Source: Sergeia podlipaevii
Taxonomy: Eukaryota; Euglenozoa; Kinetoplastea; Trypanosomatida; Trypanosomatidae
Reading direction: 5' to 3'
Length of the DNA: 64,000 nt
Assembly: GCA_030849805.1 (NCBI GenBank)
Contig: JASANZ010002267.1
Location: forward strand, 62,001 to 126,000
The position numbers and the translations under genes are program-made. A model generated the notes under the pieces. That model saw only the letters and a list, made by a program, of their open reading frames with translations, searched no databases and was not told where the DNA came from. Shown piece after piece: positions 34,257 through 45,375 of the stretch; positions within the stretch are counted from its first letter, which is position 1, and each line of letters opens with the position of its first letter.

Positions 34257-36140
34257 CACTTTATTTTCTAAACAATACCTCCCCGGTTTTATTATTTTAC
34301 AAGAATTTTGATGGAAAGCAGCAACAGCAAAAAAAAAAAAAATAGTGGTAGAAAGAAAAGAGAAAACAACTGAAGGATGAATTCCTTTTTTCTGTAGCTG
34401 ATACTTTCTGCTTTTGATTTTTTTTTTTAATAGTAAGTGGAAGAGGAAAAAAAAGTTTAGAAAAAAAAAATGTTCACACAGTTTTTAGGAATGTATATAT
34501 AATTAGCAATATCGAAGACTCAATTCTTCAGGATATCTCCTTTTTTTTGTGTGTGTGTGTGGCGGTGCCTGTCGTATGCACTGGTAAGGCTCTCTATCTA
34601 TCTTTTTCTTTCGTTGCGCGCGCGAGTGTTTGGTCTGTTTTTGTTGTTGTTGTTGTTCCTCCTAAAGCTCAGTATTGAAGTTCAAGAAAGAAGAAAAAAA
34701 GGAAGAATGGCCTCCCTCGGTCACTCACTGAGATATAACGAAACAAACAAAAAAGATTACACTGAGACTAAGAAAACTGCCCGGCAAGTAGAAAAATAAT
34801 GCTAAGAGATAACGATCTGCTCGCAGATATAGCTGTCAAAATATATATGGTATCAGTGTATAGTATATATATGTTTGTGTGTGTGCACGTTTGTGTAGAC
34901 GCTTGGTCGCTTACTTATGTGCTTGCGTGCGTATACGTGCTTTCTTTCTTTCTTTCCTTCCCTTTTGATTTCTGCCTACTATGTGCGTGTATGTACGCAG
35001 TATCGCTCTTCACTATAAATGTGTCCCGTATGCGCGAGAGCAATGAGTGGCAGTCAATAACAAGTGGTGCGTACGTGAGGTGCTTTTTTTTTTGTTTGTT
35101 TGTTTGTTTGTTAATATTGTTGTGTATCACCTCAAAGAGGGGAAAAGAGAAGAGAGAGAGACAGGGGGCGTAGCGTTCTTCTCGCAACGCACCCTAAAAG
35201 TTCACCCAATCTTCCTAATATCCTTTTTTTTCCTCCGTCTAATTTTCCTCCGTTTTGACAAAAATGAAAAGAGGAGAAATGAGAAGCAGAGAGAGAAAAA
35301 AAAAAAGTTTATCGACGCAGTTGCTAAAACGAAAACAAAAAGAAAGCAAAAAAAAAAAAAAAAAATGATACAACGTAAAGGAAAAGAAGAAGAGGGAAGG
35401 AAAAAGCAAAAAAGAAAGGGAGATAGTGTAATATGCATGAGGAGAAAGAAAACAAAAAGAAAACAAGCCAATTGCATTAAAAGAGAAAAATAATATTGCT
35501 AGGCATATGCATGCATTTTCCAAAATAATGTTTCCATCTTTTGATGACAAACACAGAGTACGTGTGTATGTAAAAAAAAACTTTTGTTTTTCCGTCTTTT
35601 TGTTGTTTTTGTTTCTGCTGTACTTTTTGATCATCTTAAGTACTCTCCTCCGCTCTGCGTTAATGTTTTGATTTTTCTCTTGTCGTGCTGTTGAGCACCA
35701 TTTCATGCTTTTTTTGTTTTTATTGTCTCACCACGCTGGAAAAGTACAATTTCGCGCGTCCACATATATATATGCTGTGTATGTATGTGAGTGTGTGTCA
35801 CACTAGCTACTCATCAAATATCAGTAACATTGTCCATTCTATAGGAAAAAAAAAAATGGAAATGTAATAAGAACCAAAACCAAAGAAAAAAAAAAATGAT
35901 AATGAAAACACTTTTGAAAAAAATTCAAAACAAACAAAAGGAGATACAAGGGCCAAAGCAAGCAAAAAAAAATGTCAAGCATTTCAAAAAAAAAAAAAAA
36001 GGAAAAAGGCCAAAAGGGTAAAAAGAAATGCGATAGAAAGCAACACACGCACAAAATGAGAGAAGGAAAGAAAAAAAAAAGTAGTATCGGCATGTGTGTT
36101 CTCAAGTCAGATTGATAGATAGATATACGCATAGCTTCGC

Positions 36141-37814
36141 TCATGCCCCGTCCTTCACGGTAGACTTGCCCGATAGTTTATCTTTGGCCGTCACCTCCTT
36201 ATCACTAGCGGCACGGATACGCTTGATTAACTCACTGGTCGAGATCCCTTCAGTGCGTGGCGCTGTACGCAATATCCCCATCTTCCGCGGCACCGCGTAA
36301 TACGTGTCGGTTGGGATGTCATACTCCTCACCGCACACCACAACATGGATATTGTAGTAGCGCACCATTTCCTCCGTAATGCCAGAGATGGGGCTATTGG
36401 GAATGACTTCCGATACGTACTTGCACAGTCGCACCTCGTTCACACGCTCCGTCGTAGTCATAATGGGACGTCGCTTGTACGACTCGCACTCCTCATCCCC
36501 GCATACGCCCACGATAAGTCGATTACCAAACTTCAGCGCACTCGCCATCATCAACTTGTGTCCCGCATGACAAAGGTCAAACACACCATCAATGAAGACA
36601 TTGCGTACCGGAACAAACAGGGGCACATTGAGAGAGTAAGACAGGTCTACTAGAATACCTACAATGTACATCACCGTGGCAACGACGGCAAACACGTCAT
36701 TGAAAAGAGAGCCAAGGGAAATGAAAATGACCGCCGCGTGCATGCGTCGACGTGCAAGATGGCTGACGTACACCTCAATCGAGAGTAGCCCCACCACCAT
36801 GGCATCCCCAATGACGCTCAGGAGGTTGTACTCCCCAAGTGGAAGAATGTAGAAGAGAGGGATCACGCGGGCGGCAAGACAGAGCGCGATGCTGCTCTTG
36901 TGTCGTTTCTTCATCTTCAACAGGGCAATGTTAGCAAAAGTAATGCAGATAAGGGCTACGTACGCCCCCCGAGCCTGAGCAGGGCTAATTGTCTGCAGAT
37001 AAAAGGCAGCTGGCGGGTAGAACCATCGGCAAATCAGCAGCAAAACTATCAAAAAAGAAAGCTCAGAGTCGCGGAAACAGTAGGTGGCTACATAGGCCCA
37101 GTTCTTTACCTTGTTCTTCCTTAAGTTGTTCGCGTTGATGCGGCCGAGCACCGTGTTAAACTCAATCAACTGCAGCGTCATCAAGAAGTACCACTTGCTT
37201 GACATATCGTCAATCTGCATCACCTCCAGCATCGTGAGAGCCATGAAGACACGCGACAAGGACGAGCATACGCGGGAGAAGATGTCACCGAGACTTGTGG
37301 CGCTGCGGCACCTCTTGGCGTGCACGCCATCCACCGAAGAACACATGATGGAGGCAAGCAGTAGCAAGCCAGCGATCACGGTCGCCACCTGGACTGTCCT
37401 GTTTGCCCTAAACATGTCCACATCCGCCGCGGTAGCAGTCGTAAAGTTATGTGCAGTTGCACTGTTGCTATCGTTAAAGCCATTCCTTGGTGGTAGACCC
37501 GTTACTCCCTTCAGTCCGTAGACATAAAAAGACTTATACATTTCGCGCTGCAGGCTTGCTTGATCGCCAAAGTAATGATAATAAGTTGAGATAAGCTGAT
37601 AGGCTTGTAAGCTGCACAGAACACCTACCAAGGTGATCGCGTTGGGGGCTACCTCGGGGGCCAGCAAGCGGGAGCTGATAATGTGCCAAATGGGATAGAA
37701 AATACGGGTGACAAAGCTCGCTGGCATGGTGTCTACAGAGCTGCTGCTGCGATAGATAGCCTCTCGCTCCTCATTGGTAAAGAGGAAGCTGTGCTCTAAG
37801 AGGTGCTGCGCCAT
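36141..37814 (-). CDS. CCT: Choline-phosphate cytidylyltransferase fused to a degenerate CDP-alcohol phosphotransferase domain
   Basis: A 557-aa two-part protein. The C-terminal domain (about 403-540) is a cytidylyltransferase: GVFDLCHAGH with the nucleotide-binding H416-A-G-H419, then ERVNEVRLCKYVSEVIP and R520-TEGISTS-527. It should make CDP-choline (or CDP-ethanolamine) from CTP and the phospho-alcohol in the Kennedy pathway. A single catalytic domain and the RTEGISTS motif favour CCT over the two-domain ethanolamine enzyme. The N-terminal 380 residues carry several hydrophobic segments and the pattern DG-xx-A-K...G of CDP-alcohol phosphotransferases. However, three of the four catalytic aspartates are Ser (159, 180, 184) and the Arg is Lys167. 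This half probably only anchors the enzyme in the membrane. Substrate preference is inferred. The ATG at 37812-37814 is the first in frame. Confidence 0.88.
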   Translation of the reverse strand: MAQHLLEHSFLFTNEEREAIYRSSSSVDTMPASFVTRIFYPIWHIISSRLLAPEVAPNAITLVGVLCSLQAYQLISTYYHYFGDQASLQREMYKSFYVYGLKGVTGLPPRNGFNDSNSATAHNFTTATAADVDMFRANRTVQVATVIAGLLLLASIMCSSVDGVHAKRCRSATSLGDIFSRVCSSLSRVFMALTMLEVMQIDDMSSKWYFLMTLQLIEFNTVLGRINANNLRKNKVKNWAYVATYCFRDSELSFLIVLLLICRWFYPPAAFYLQTISPAQARGAYVALICITFANIALLKMKKRHKSSIALCLAARVIPLFYILPLGEYNLLSVIGDAMVVGLLSIEVYVSHLARRRMHAAVIFISLGSLFNDVFAVVATVMYIVGILVDLSYSLNVPLFVPVRNVFIDGVFDLCHAGHKLMMASALKFGNRLIVGVCGDEECESYKRRPIMTTTERVNEVRLCKYVSEVIPNSPISGITEEMVRYYNIHVVVCGEEYDIPTDTYYAVPRKMGILRTAPRTEGISTSELIKRIRAASDKEVTAKDKLSGKSTVKDGA

Positions 37815-40800
37815 CGTACTCGTTCTTTCACTTGTCGTGGTAGAAAAAATAATAATAATGAAAAAACGTACTAAAAATAGATTGAATAGAAAAAGAGTGA
37901 AAGATAAAAATAAATTGGAAATGCTGTGTGAATACGATACAAAATATATATATGTATGTATGTGTGTATATATTAATATTAACCCTTCAAGAGGGGTTGC
38001 CTTTTCTCTCCCTCTCTTTCGTTTCGGGATTGATTTTATATTTCTTTCTATTATCTATACGTTGATCCCTTATGTCCTCATGTATATGTTGATGCTCACA
38101 GAAAACGTGCGAACCCGTTCTTTCGCCTTACCAGTATGTCCTGGATAGTAGTCACTAAAGAATGTGTATCTATATAGATTCCTTCATCAATTGAAAGTAT
38201 ATATATATATATGTATGAGAGAGAAAGAGAGAAAAAAAAAAGAAGGATTAAAGTGCACGAAACAATCATCCAAAAGAATATCAAGTAAAAGCAAAATACC
38301 ACGCATTGTTTGTGTAGATTCGCTTTTCACCCCTGTTTCTCCCTCCTTCTTTGTCTGAACACAAAAAAGGAAGAAGAAACATTTCAAAAAAAGATATCGC
38401 AAAGGGCGCCAAAAGAGAAAAAAAAAAAAAAGCAATGTGCAGTTATGATTGCTGTGAGATGTTTTTTTTTTTTTGTTTGTTTGTCGTTGCTTATTTTTTT
38501 TTTTTCGAACACAAAAGACTTCAGTCATACATGCTTGTCTAGGTGACAATCGCCGCCTTCCTCCCGCTCTCTTTTCAAGAAGAGAAGACCAGAAAAAAGA
38601 AAGAAAGAAAAAAAAAAAAGCGAAAAAAAAAAAGAAGAAAAAATATTAAATCCCAAGATATAGGGTCAAATACATAAAGAGGAAGGAGAAGAAGAAGAAA
38701 AGAAAAAGAACATCCCGCAAGGGGGGGTTGTTTTTCTATTTTATTATTTTTGTCTCTCTCTCCTCTGCGAGCGTGCATAGGCGGGTGACTCTTACTATTC
38801 TACCCTCCTCGTTTGTTTCTCCTTTCCTTTCCAGCATACAAAATTTTATGTATAGCACTTTGGAGAAACGAAGGTAACTTATTATAACATATCCATGCAC
38901 GCACACTGAAGGTATGCACAACAGTAAAAAAAATTGAGGAAAAAAAAAAGAAACATATATTCCATTTGTTCGTTTATTCACGCGCGCACAGATTCATCAA
39001 CACACACGCAGTGAGAGAGAGAGAGTGTGTGTGTGTGGTGTGTGTGTCGACCACATATGGCGCAACTTAAACAGATAAAAGCTCGCAATGTCCCCCATAG
39101 GTGAGCCTCCCAGTAAGTATCATACAGTAAACAACGAAAAAGAAACGGGACAAAAAAAAAACTAATTCACATAAGCGAAAAAAAAAGTATATAAAAGAAG
39201 AGGAAAAGGAAAAAATCTTCTTTCTGCTGCCTTGTCTCAGCATAGACCATTTTTTTTTTGATTTTAAGCGTGAATGTATGAATAGTGTGAAGAAGAAATG
39301 AGCTTGAAGAGATGGTAAAGAGAGATCCTCAAGAATCGAGAAGAAAAGCGCAATTTTCTTCTGCTATAATTTCTTTCTCTCCCTCTTTGACACCAATAGT
39401 TCCCACTATAGCGCCTTCTTTTCTTTTTCTCATTCGCGTCCTCGCACCTCCTACTATTACTCTCTCTCCTGCTGCTATCCTCCTTTTTCCTTTTTACAAA
39501 TGCGCACCACTTAAGCACACACACAGAGAGACGCATCCACAAAATATTTTATGACCCCTCCTTGTCAAAAGGGGAAAAAAAAACTTGGACAGGGCACAAC
39601 ACCATTACATCAGCTCTCTATCTCAATACACCCACTATATATGCTTTCCAACTGTTGCTTCTTACATACATGGCTTCCCTTCTTATTGTTTGATCACTCG
39701 CTTCACTCAATCTTTCACAAACAAAACTAAAGAGGAAGAGAGAAACAAAAGCGAAATAGAAAGAAGCATGCAAAGTAACTTCTAAATGAATACGCGAGAA
39801 AACAAAAAGAAGACGGGAAGCATAAATATCTAATAGTAATAATAATAATAAACAACGAATATAGCGCCAAAGAAAAAAAAAAACAGTGGACAAAAAAAAA
39901 AAATTGATACAAAAAAAAGTTGGGCAGATGCCTAAAGCTAAGTGAAACTGAGTGGAAGCAAGAGAAGAAAAAAAACGATACATATTTGATTTCCCACACC
40001 CGATTTGTAGTAGTCTTCGCAAATAAACCGCTATCATATATAAGGTAAATGAAAGACAAAACTATATACAAAAAGCATGTAAAATGAAATGAAATAGAAA
40101 AAAAAATGTAATCAAAAGAACCATTGTGATCCTTCCCTGCTTCGTGCTTTCTTTGTTTCTGGCATTCAGAACAGAATGTAAAGAAGCACGCACACACACA
40201 CACATGTTGTATATATATGTACGTGTATTCCTTCTTTCTCTTTCACTTCTATCACTCCTATGCATTTATGTATGTATATAATGTCTCCCCTTACCAAGTT
40301 CTCAGCCTCTCTCTCTCTCCATAAGCACCACACTGCAGTGTTTCCTGCGAATGCAATGACACTATTCTTTCATTTGTAATCAAACAAAAAAAAAAAAAAA
40401 AATTTTATTTTATATTTTTTTATCTTTTAAAAGCCGCCGTTTTTTGTGGATGAAAGTGAAGTACACGGTAAATACCAAGAGAAATAAAAAGTACCTCGTG
40501 GGAAACGTGCACACACACATATATACGCATACACATAGATGCACACACATAAAGAGAGATACACATACGTACGTACATGGAAGAGGAAAACTAAAAGACC
40601 CTCTCGCATTCCTCACGTGCCATGTATATCAGCGTAAGCAACTTTGTGTATGTGTGAAGAGAGAAATGAAGAAAGAAAAAAAAAAAAGAGAGAGAAAGAG
40701 AAGAAGAACAACAACAACAAGCATGAAAGAATGAAAGGGAATCTATAAAAAAGGCCGGTTCCTCCTTCTCCCCATATCTCTCTCCCCCTTTGTCTCAGTC

Positions 40801-40828
40801 CTTTTCTATTCCTCCCTTTCTATGCTTT
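37815..40828. other. 3.0-kb non-coding spacer
   Basis: AT-rich spacer between the multi-module protein (stop at 40829) and the CCT fusion gene. It has A-runs, TG tracts near 39025-39050 and CA tracts near 40190 and 40510. No credible coding frame or RNA gene was recognised. The right end is the presumed 3' UTR of the phytochelatin-synthase-like gene. Confidence 0.65.
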
Positions 40829-43800
40829 TCACTCGCTTGCGTAGTCTGTACTTGGATCCTCCACACTCCTGTCCTCAAAGCATTCAGCGTCGTCTTCGTC
40901 CTCATCACGCGGTGAGCCGAGGTGGCGACTTTGATGTGGAGAGCCGCCGCCCGAAGCCCCAGCACCTAGCTCATCCTCATCCACCTCGCAGACACAGAAG
41001 ATACCCTTGGTGGCAGCCATCAACTCCTCTGCGCTACGCTCCACGAACGTTCCCCAGCGGCACAAGTCGCCTTCAATCAGCTGGACAGACCCACAGCCGG
41101 TGACTGTTCCGTCCTCTTCCTCGTCAACTTCTACGCGGTTCACCACGCCAACCGACACGCCGGGTACGCCATGAATGAGGTCTGTATCATAAAGAACGAG
41201 GGTGATAGAAAACAACCCGCTCACGCCGTTGCACGCCTCACAAAAATTAATTGTGTTCTTCAGCGCTGCGTCTCCTTCTGTGGCAACCACCTTCAGCTTC
41301 AGAGGCAGTTTGAGTGCCTCGAAGGCACGGTTCATCGTCTGCACAGAGATGGCATCGCTGAGTGGCATGCGATGCCAGTCCTGGACACTAAATGAAGGCA
41401 GCGCATACAAGAAGTCCTCCGCGGAGAAGATGTTGTTATAGCGCTTGTATTTCTTCTTCTCATCCTCGCCGACGGAAGCTACGGGTGCGCCACCGAGGAG
41501 CGCGGGAGTGTCGATGTTCTGCATCATCTCCGTTGCAGCCAGCGCAAGGCACGAACACGTTGGGGAAAACATTGGCATGAATGGGTGGTGCACGAGAGCG
41601 TGCGCCATGTCATACCCTTTGCTGTTATCGTGAATGATCTCCTGAGGCTCCTTTGAGATGCAGAGCGTACCATTCGCCCTCAGGCCTTCACGGTCGTAGC
41701 TGCGCAACGCGCGTATCAACAGTGGCAGAGGGCATGCGAATATGCGGTGGAACTGCGAGGGGTCACAGTCCATGAGGATGACAACATTTGTGTGCTCGTT
41801 GTAGTCCACCACGAGGGCGTAGTTGCCGCCGCTAGTGCTGCCGTTCCAGACGCTAGGCTCTGCCATGATGACGTCCTTGTCGTACTTCACGATGAGTTTG
41901 CGGTCCTGTGAGTGCGCAAGGGCATCGAGCACGTCTGCGAGCAGATCCTCCTCTGTGCGCAACTTGTGCCTAGGGTTGACAGGGTTCGCAGGATCGGCCT
42001 CGTTAGGTGGCAGGTTGCCCTCCCAGTAGTCGTAGTACGTTGTCTTCACGCTCAACGCGTCATCGAGGGCGTAGTGGGAGTAGTTCTGCGTCACATTCGC
42101 CGCCGTCTGCAGTACCATGTGGCACGAAAGAAAGTAGGAAATGTGAAATCCTGAAAAGTTCATGAACCGCTCCACGTCAGCGCGGAAGCCAAGACGCTCC
42201 ACGGCATCCGCGAGCACCGTCACCACGTAAGGCTGAGCGGGATACTCGAAGCGACTAATGACATTCGTAGGGGGAGGCAGAAAGTACTTGGCGGAAAGCA
42301 GGGCTCGTTGCTGGAAGACCTTCCCGCTGAGCGCCTTGACGGTCTTCTTCTCCCGTGCCGACATCATGTAGCCGTAGCCCATCACCGCATTGTAGAGGCG
42401 CAGGATAGGAATATGCCACGTCTTTCGGAAGCGGCGAACGTTCACATCTGCAAGGCGCACAACGCCACGTTCTTCATCTAGGCCAATGACAATCGCAAAG
42501 TGCGCGGGCTCATCACGGTTGTCAATGCGCACGTTGAGAGCAATGTTCACATTGAAGGAGATGAGCATAACGCTCTTCGTTTCAGTTGCCAATCGAAGAT
42601 GGGCGATGAACTCTTCCTCAGAGATGTTCGGCATGCCGTCCTCGGCACCACCGCGCCTCTCCGGCTGCACAAGCCCCAGACGGACCTCGCGGCTCACCAT
42701 CAGCTGCTGCAGGAACACGTGATACCACACATAGACGGTAGGAAGAGAAGCTCTGTTGCTGTCCCCGACAATCGTGGAGAGCGGAAGGCGCAGTTGCTGG
42801 CAGATCTTGGTGAGTGGGATACCACGCAGCTTCACATCACACACGTTGGCCTTGCTGAGCAAGTTGCGGCTAGACTGCTTCCTGCGAGCTCCATCGCTCA
42901 TCAGGAAGGTAACTGTGAGGTGGTGCATCATGGCAAGGCCAAGAATGTGTGGAGCAATGGTGACGTGCAGGACGTTCGTCATGAGTCCAGCGGAGCTGCT
43001 GCCGTCGAGCACAAAAAGAGGAAAAATTGAAGGCACCTTCTTGGGAAACAATTCGTTAATAAACACACGCACAAACCCGCGGGAAAGCTTGGTGTAGTTG
43101 TCCTTGAGCTGAGCGGCCTCGTAAAGGGTCTGCATAGGCACAACACGCTCCTCAAAAACAATATTCGAAAACAACGAGTTAAATACATTCTGCGTAGACG
43201 CGGATAGGCGGCGTGCGGCGAGGCTGCGTGGGTGATCCGTAATTGACTTCTCATCATCTGATAAGAAGTTCTGCTCCGTGGGTGGGAAGGAGGTGTCCTT
43301 GGAGGTCAGGTGTGGAGTTGCAATCGTGACGGCGTGAGTGACGGGGTTAAAGTCCATAATGATACCAAAACTACCTTTAGAGCCTGGCTTGTAGACCATA
43401 GACTCCATAATAGCCGCGGCCTCCTCCTCTGTTTCGGCCATGTTACTCTTCAAGTGTGCCTCGCGCTCCTCGATGATGTACGGATCATAGTTGAATACAT
43501 AAAGAGCGTTCTCATCGTTCGCGTGCTCCACCAGTTCCTTCCGAAACGCTGCTAGGGAGGAGATTGGAACGTGCTCGCCCATACCCAGGTGCTTCTCAGC
43601 ATCTAGTGGGTCCACTACATCAGCGTCAAATGTAGCCATCTCACTATGCACGTGCCTCAGCTTCTCTAGCTGCTCAGCGGAGAGCAGCAGGGCGGCCTCG
43701 ACGTCCTCGTCAACCTCGTCCTCGGCGCATTCATCTGTACAAAAGCGCGCATGTAAATAGTCATTAATGAGATCAGAGAACTGGGCAAGAGTGATGGCAG

Positions 43801-45364
43801 AGAGACTGATGTAATGCACACCAAGATGGTTCGTGCGCAGTATCTTCTCGATTGGTGTTGGCACTCCGGTCACGTAGGAGATCGCCAATGCCGCGCACGC
43901 CAGCCACGAGCACGGGGCTGCTTTGTCAAGCACCTCATGGCAGAACTGGGGGTCGCGCAGCTTGGAGTTGCCCCCCATTTCACTCAACCGCGGAACGCGC
44001 CTAAAGAAGGCGTTGCGCATGTTCCGTGCGGCCTGGCTCTTGCGGCGCGTGGCCTGGTCCTGGCCATCCACGGCATGTGCGCGATCGCTATCCGCGCTCA
44101 CGTCACCCACAAACAGATTTTTGGAACGTCCACCCATCGAAAGAGAGAGAAGAGAGGTCTCTTTGAGGGTGGCCTCGGCTTCGGCGGTCATCTGAACTCC
44201 ACGAATGCGCGGAGGTTTCGGTATGTCTACAGTACCAATAGCTGAAGAGTCTCCGAACCTCTTAAAGCCAATTCCCTGACGCTGGAAGTTGTCAGCACTG
44301 TCCCTTTCCAAGCCCGCACCGCCTTCGGCAGCACCAGCAGCAGACTCCTCTTCATCACTGGCACCCGGCGAGCTCTTAGCTGCAGACTTCTTGGTCAGCG
44401 GAGAGCCGTCCATGCGCTTGTCAGTCATGCCCACCATGGGAATGGCACTCGCGCTACTCTCATCGTCGCTGACACTGTCGCCATCGCTGGAGTCCGTATC
44501 GGTCGGACTGTCTAGTATCCCCACATGATCAAAGACGAGAGAATTGCGTACCGGCTGTGTAGTAGCGCTGCCGCCAGCAACACCAGCAACCGCAGCATGG
44601 CGATGTGGCGCAGACTTGGCTTCGTCCTTGACTGGTGGTGGGGTAGGGGTAAGACGCTGCCGCTGTGATGGCGCAGGAGCTATAGTGGTGATGGGGGAAA
44701 GGTGGTGCACCTTCCCGGCGGGAGCTGGAGCGGTCTTTAGAGATGATGGCTTGAGGAGGGATGAGGCGAGGGCATTGGTCACATTGGTTCCTACAAACGG
44801 GCTCCAGCTCTCATTACCACTTGCGTTCATAGAGTTGCTGCAAACGTGTGCGGAGGCCCCCTTTGCCCTATCCAATGGAGTACCACCACCCGCCATAGGT
44901 GCGATGGAGCCGCACGCAGTGGTGACGGTCGCAATGGCTGCTGCTGTAGTAGTCTCGAGCTTCTTGAAGTCAGCGTGCATGTCTGTCAGCTGCTTCTGAA
45001 TATCAGCGAGCTGCTCCCCGGTTGCCTTGTGTAGCTTTTCTTGATTCTGCACGATTTCGGAAGTCTGCTGCTGCTGCTGCTGTTGCTGTGCTGCAACATC
45101 CTGGCTCGAACGACGAATTGCGGCGCCACGTGCTTCCATCGTGCCGGTGCTCATGCTGGTAGACTGCGTGCGAAGTACATAATGGGCAGGCGAGCCTTTA
45201 CGTAACTGAGCTGAGGGGCTTGAGACTGACAGGTGGCGAGTAGCGGGACTAGAGCCTGCCTTGTCGCTTGTGGCAACAGCAGAAATGCTAGGGCTTTGCA
45301 TCTCGCGACGGCTGTCTGGCTGAAGGCTGCGTGCTAGATTTAAACTATATGGGAGTCTCGACAT
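40829..45364 (-). CDS. Protein with about four degenerate phytochelatin-synthase-like modules
   Basis: A 1511-aa protein. Residues 1-400 are low complexity; about 480-1500 repeat a papain-like fold resembling phytochelatin synthase (PCS), which joins glutathione units using a Cys-His-Asp triad. Module 1 has APCSWLACAALAI near C485 at the nucleophile site, but Ser/Thr in place of His/Asp (about 660-685). Module 2 has H955 and D973, 18 apart as in plant PCS, then RRFRKTWHIPILRLY, but Ala-Gly-Leu instead of Cys-Gly-Leu. Module 3 has N1181 for His, D1199, and LLIRALRSYDREG...LCISK, closely matching the PCS LLWEAM...LLISR segment. Module 4 has CSCLALAA (C1270, C1272) but no His/Asp pair. No module shows a full triad, so it is probably a pseudoenzyme, or a scaffold binding thiols or metals. 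The ATG at 45362-45364 is used, since the upstream GTG overlaps a splice AG. Confidence 0.8.
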   Translation of the reverse strand: MSRLPYSLNLARSLQPDSRREMQSPSISAVATSDKAGSSPATRHLSVSSPSAQLRKGSPAHYVLRTQSTSMSTGTMEARGAAIRRSSQDVAAQQQQQQQQTSEIVQNQEKLHKATGEQLADIQKQLTDMHADFKKLETTTAAAIATVTTACGSIAPMAGGGTPLDRAKGASAHVCSNSMNASGNESWSPFVGTNVTNALASSLLKPSSLKTAPAPAGKVHHLSPITTIAPAPSQRQRLTPTPPPVKDEAKSAPHRHAAVAGVAGGSATTQPVRNSLVFDHVGILDSPTDTDSSDGDSVSDDESSASAIPMVGMTDKRMDGSPLTKKSAAKSSPGASDEEESAAGAAEGGAGLERDSADNFQRQGIGFKRFGDSSAIGTVDIPKPPRIRGVQMTAEAEATLKETSLLSLSMGGRSKNLFVGDVSADSDRAHAVDGQDQATRRKSQAARNMRNAFFRRVPRLSEMGGNSKLRDPQFCHEVLDKAAPCSWLACAALAISYVTGVPTPIEKILRTNHLGVHYISLSAITLAQFSDLINDYLHARFCTDECAEDEVDEDVEAALLLSAEQLEKLRHVHSEMATFDADVVDPLDAEKHLGMGEHVPISSLAAFRKELVEHANDENALYVFNYDPYIIEEREAHLKSNMAETEEEAAAIMESMVYKPGSKGSFGIIMDFNPVTHAVTIATPHLTSKDTSFPPTEQNFLSDDEKSITDHPRSLAARRLSASTQNVFNSLFSNIVFEERVVPMQTLYEAAQLKDNYTKLSRGFVRVFINELFPKKVPSIFPLFVLDGSSSAGLMTNVLHVTIAPHILGLAMMHHLTVTFLMSDGARRKQSSRNLLSKANVCDVKLRGIPLTKICQQLRLPLSTIVGDSNRASLPTVYVWYHVFLQQLMVSREVRLGLVQPERRGGAEDGMPNISEEEFIAHLRLATETKSVMLISFNVNIALNVRIDNRDEPAHFAIVIGLDEERGVVRLADVNVRRFRKTWHIPILRLYNAVMGYGYMMSAREKKTVKALSGKVFQQRALLSAKYFLPPPTNVISRFEYPAQPYVVTVLADAVERLGFRADVERFMNFSGFHISYFLSCHMVLQTAANVTQNYSHYALDDALSVKTTYYDYWEGNLPPNEADPANPVNPRHKLRTEEDLLADVLDALAHSQDRKLIVKYDKDVIMAEPSVWNGSTSGGNYALVVDYNEHTNVVILMDCDPSQFHRIFACPLPLLIRALRSYDREGLRANGTLCISKEPQEIIHDNSKGYDMAHALVHHPFMPMFSPTCSCLALAATEMMQNIDTPALLGGAPVASVGEDEKKKYKRYNNIFSAEDFLYALPSFSVQDWHRMPLSDAISVQTMNRAFEALKLPLKLKVVATEGDAALKNTINFCEACNGVSGLFSITLVLYDTDLIHGVPGVSVGVVNRVEVDEEEDGTVTGCGSVQLIEGDLCRWGTFVERSAEELMAATKGIFCVCEVDEDELGAGASGGGSPHQSRHLGSPRDEDEDDAECFEDRSVEDPSTDYASE

Positions 45365-45375
45365 AGCAAATGGCA

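Larger units (their letters stand above)
32822..36140. other. 3.3-kb non-coding spacer between CCT fusion gene and ZC3H-D
   Basis: AT-rich spacer with poly-A runs, a CTTT tetranucleotide run (about 34229-34256) and TA/TG stretches. No frame looks coding. It should hold the 3' UTR of the cytidylyltransferase gene on the right and the splice signal of ZC3H-D on the left. Confidence 0.65.
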
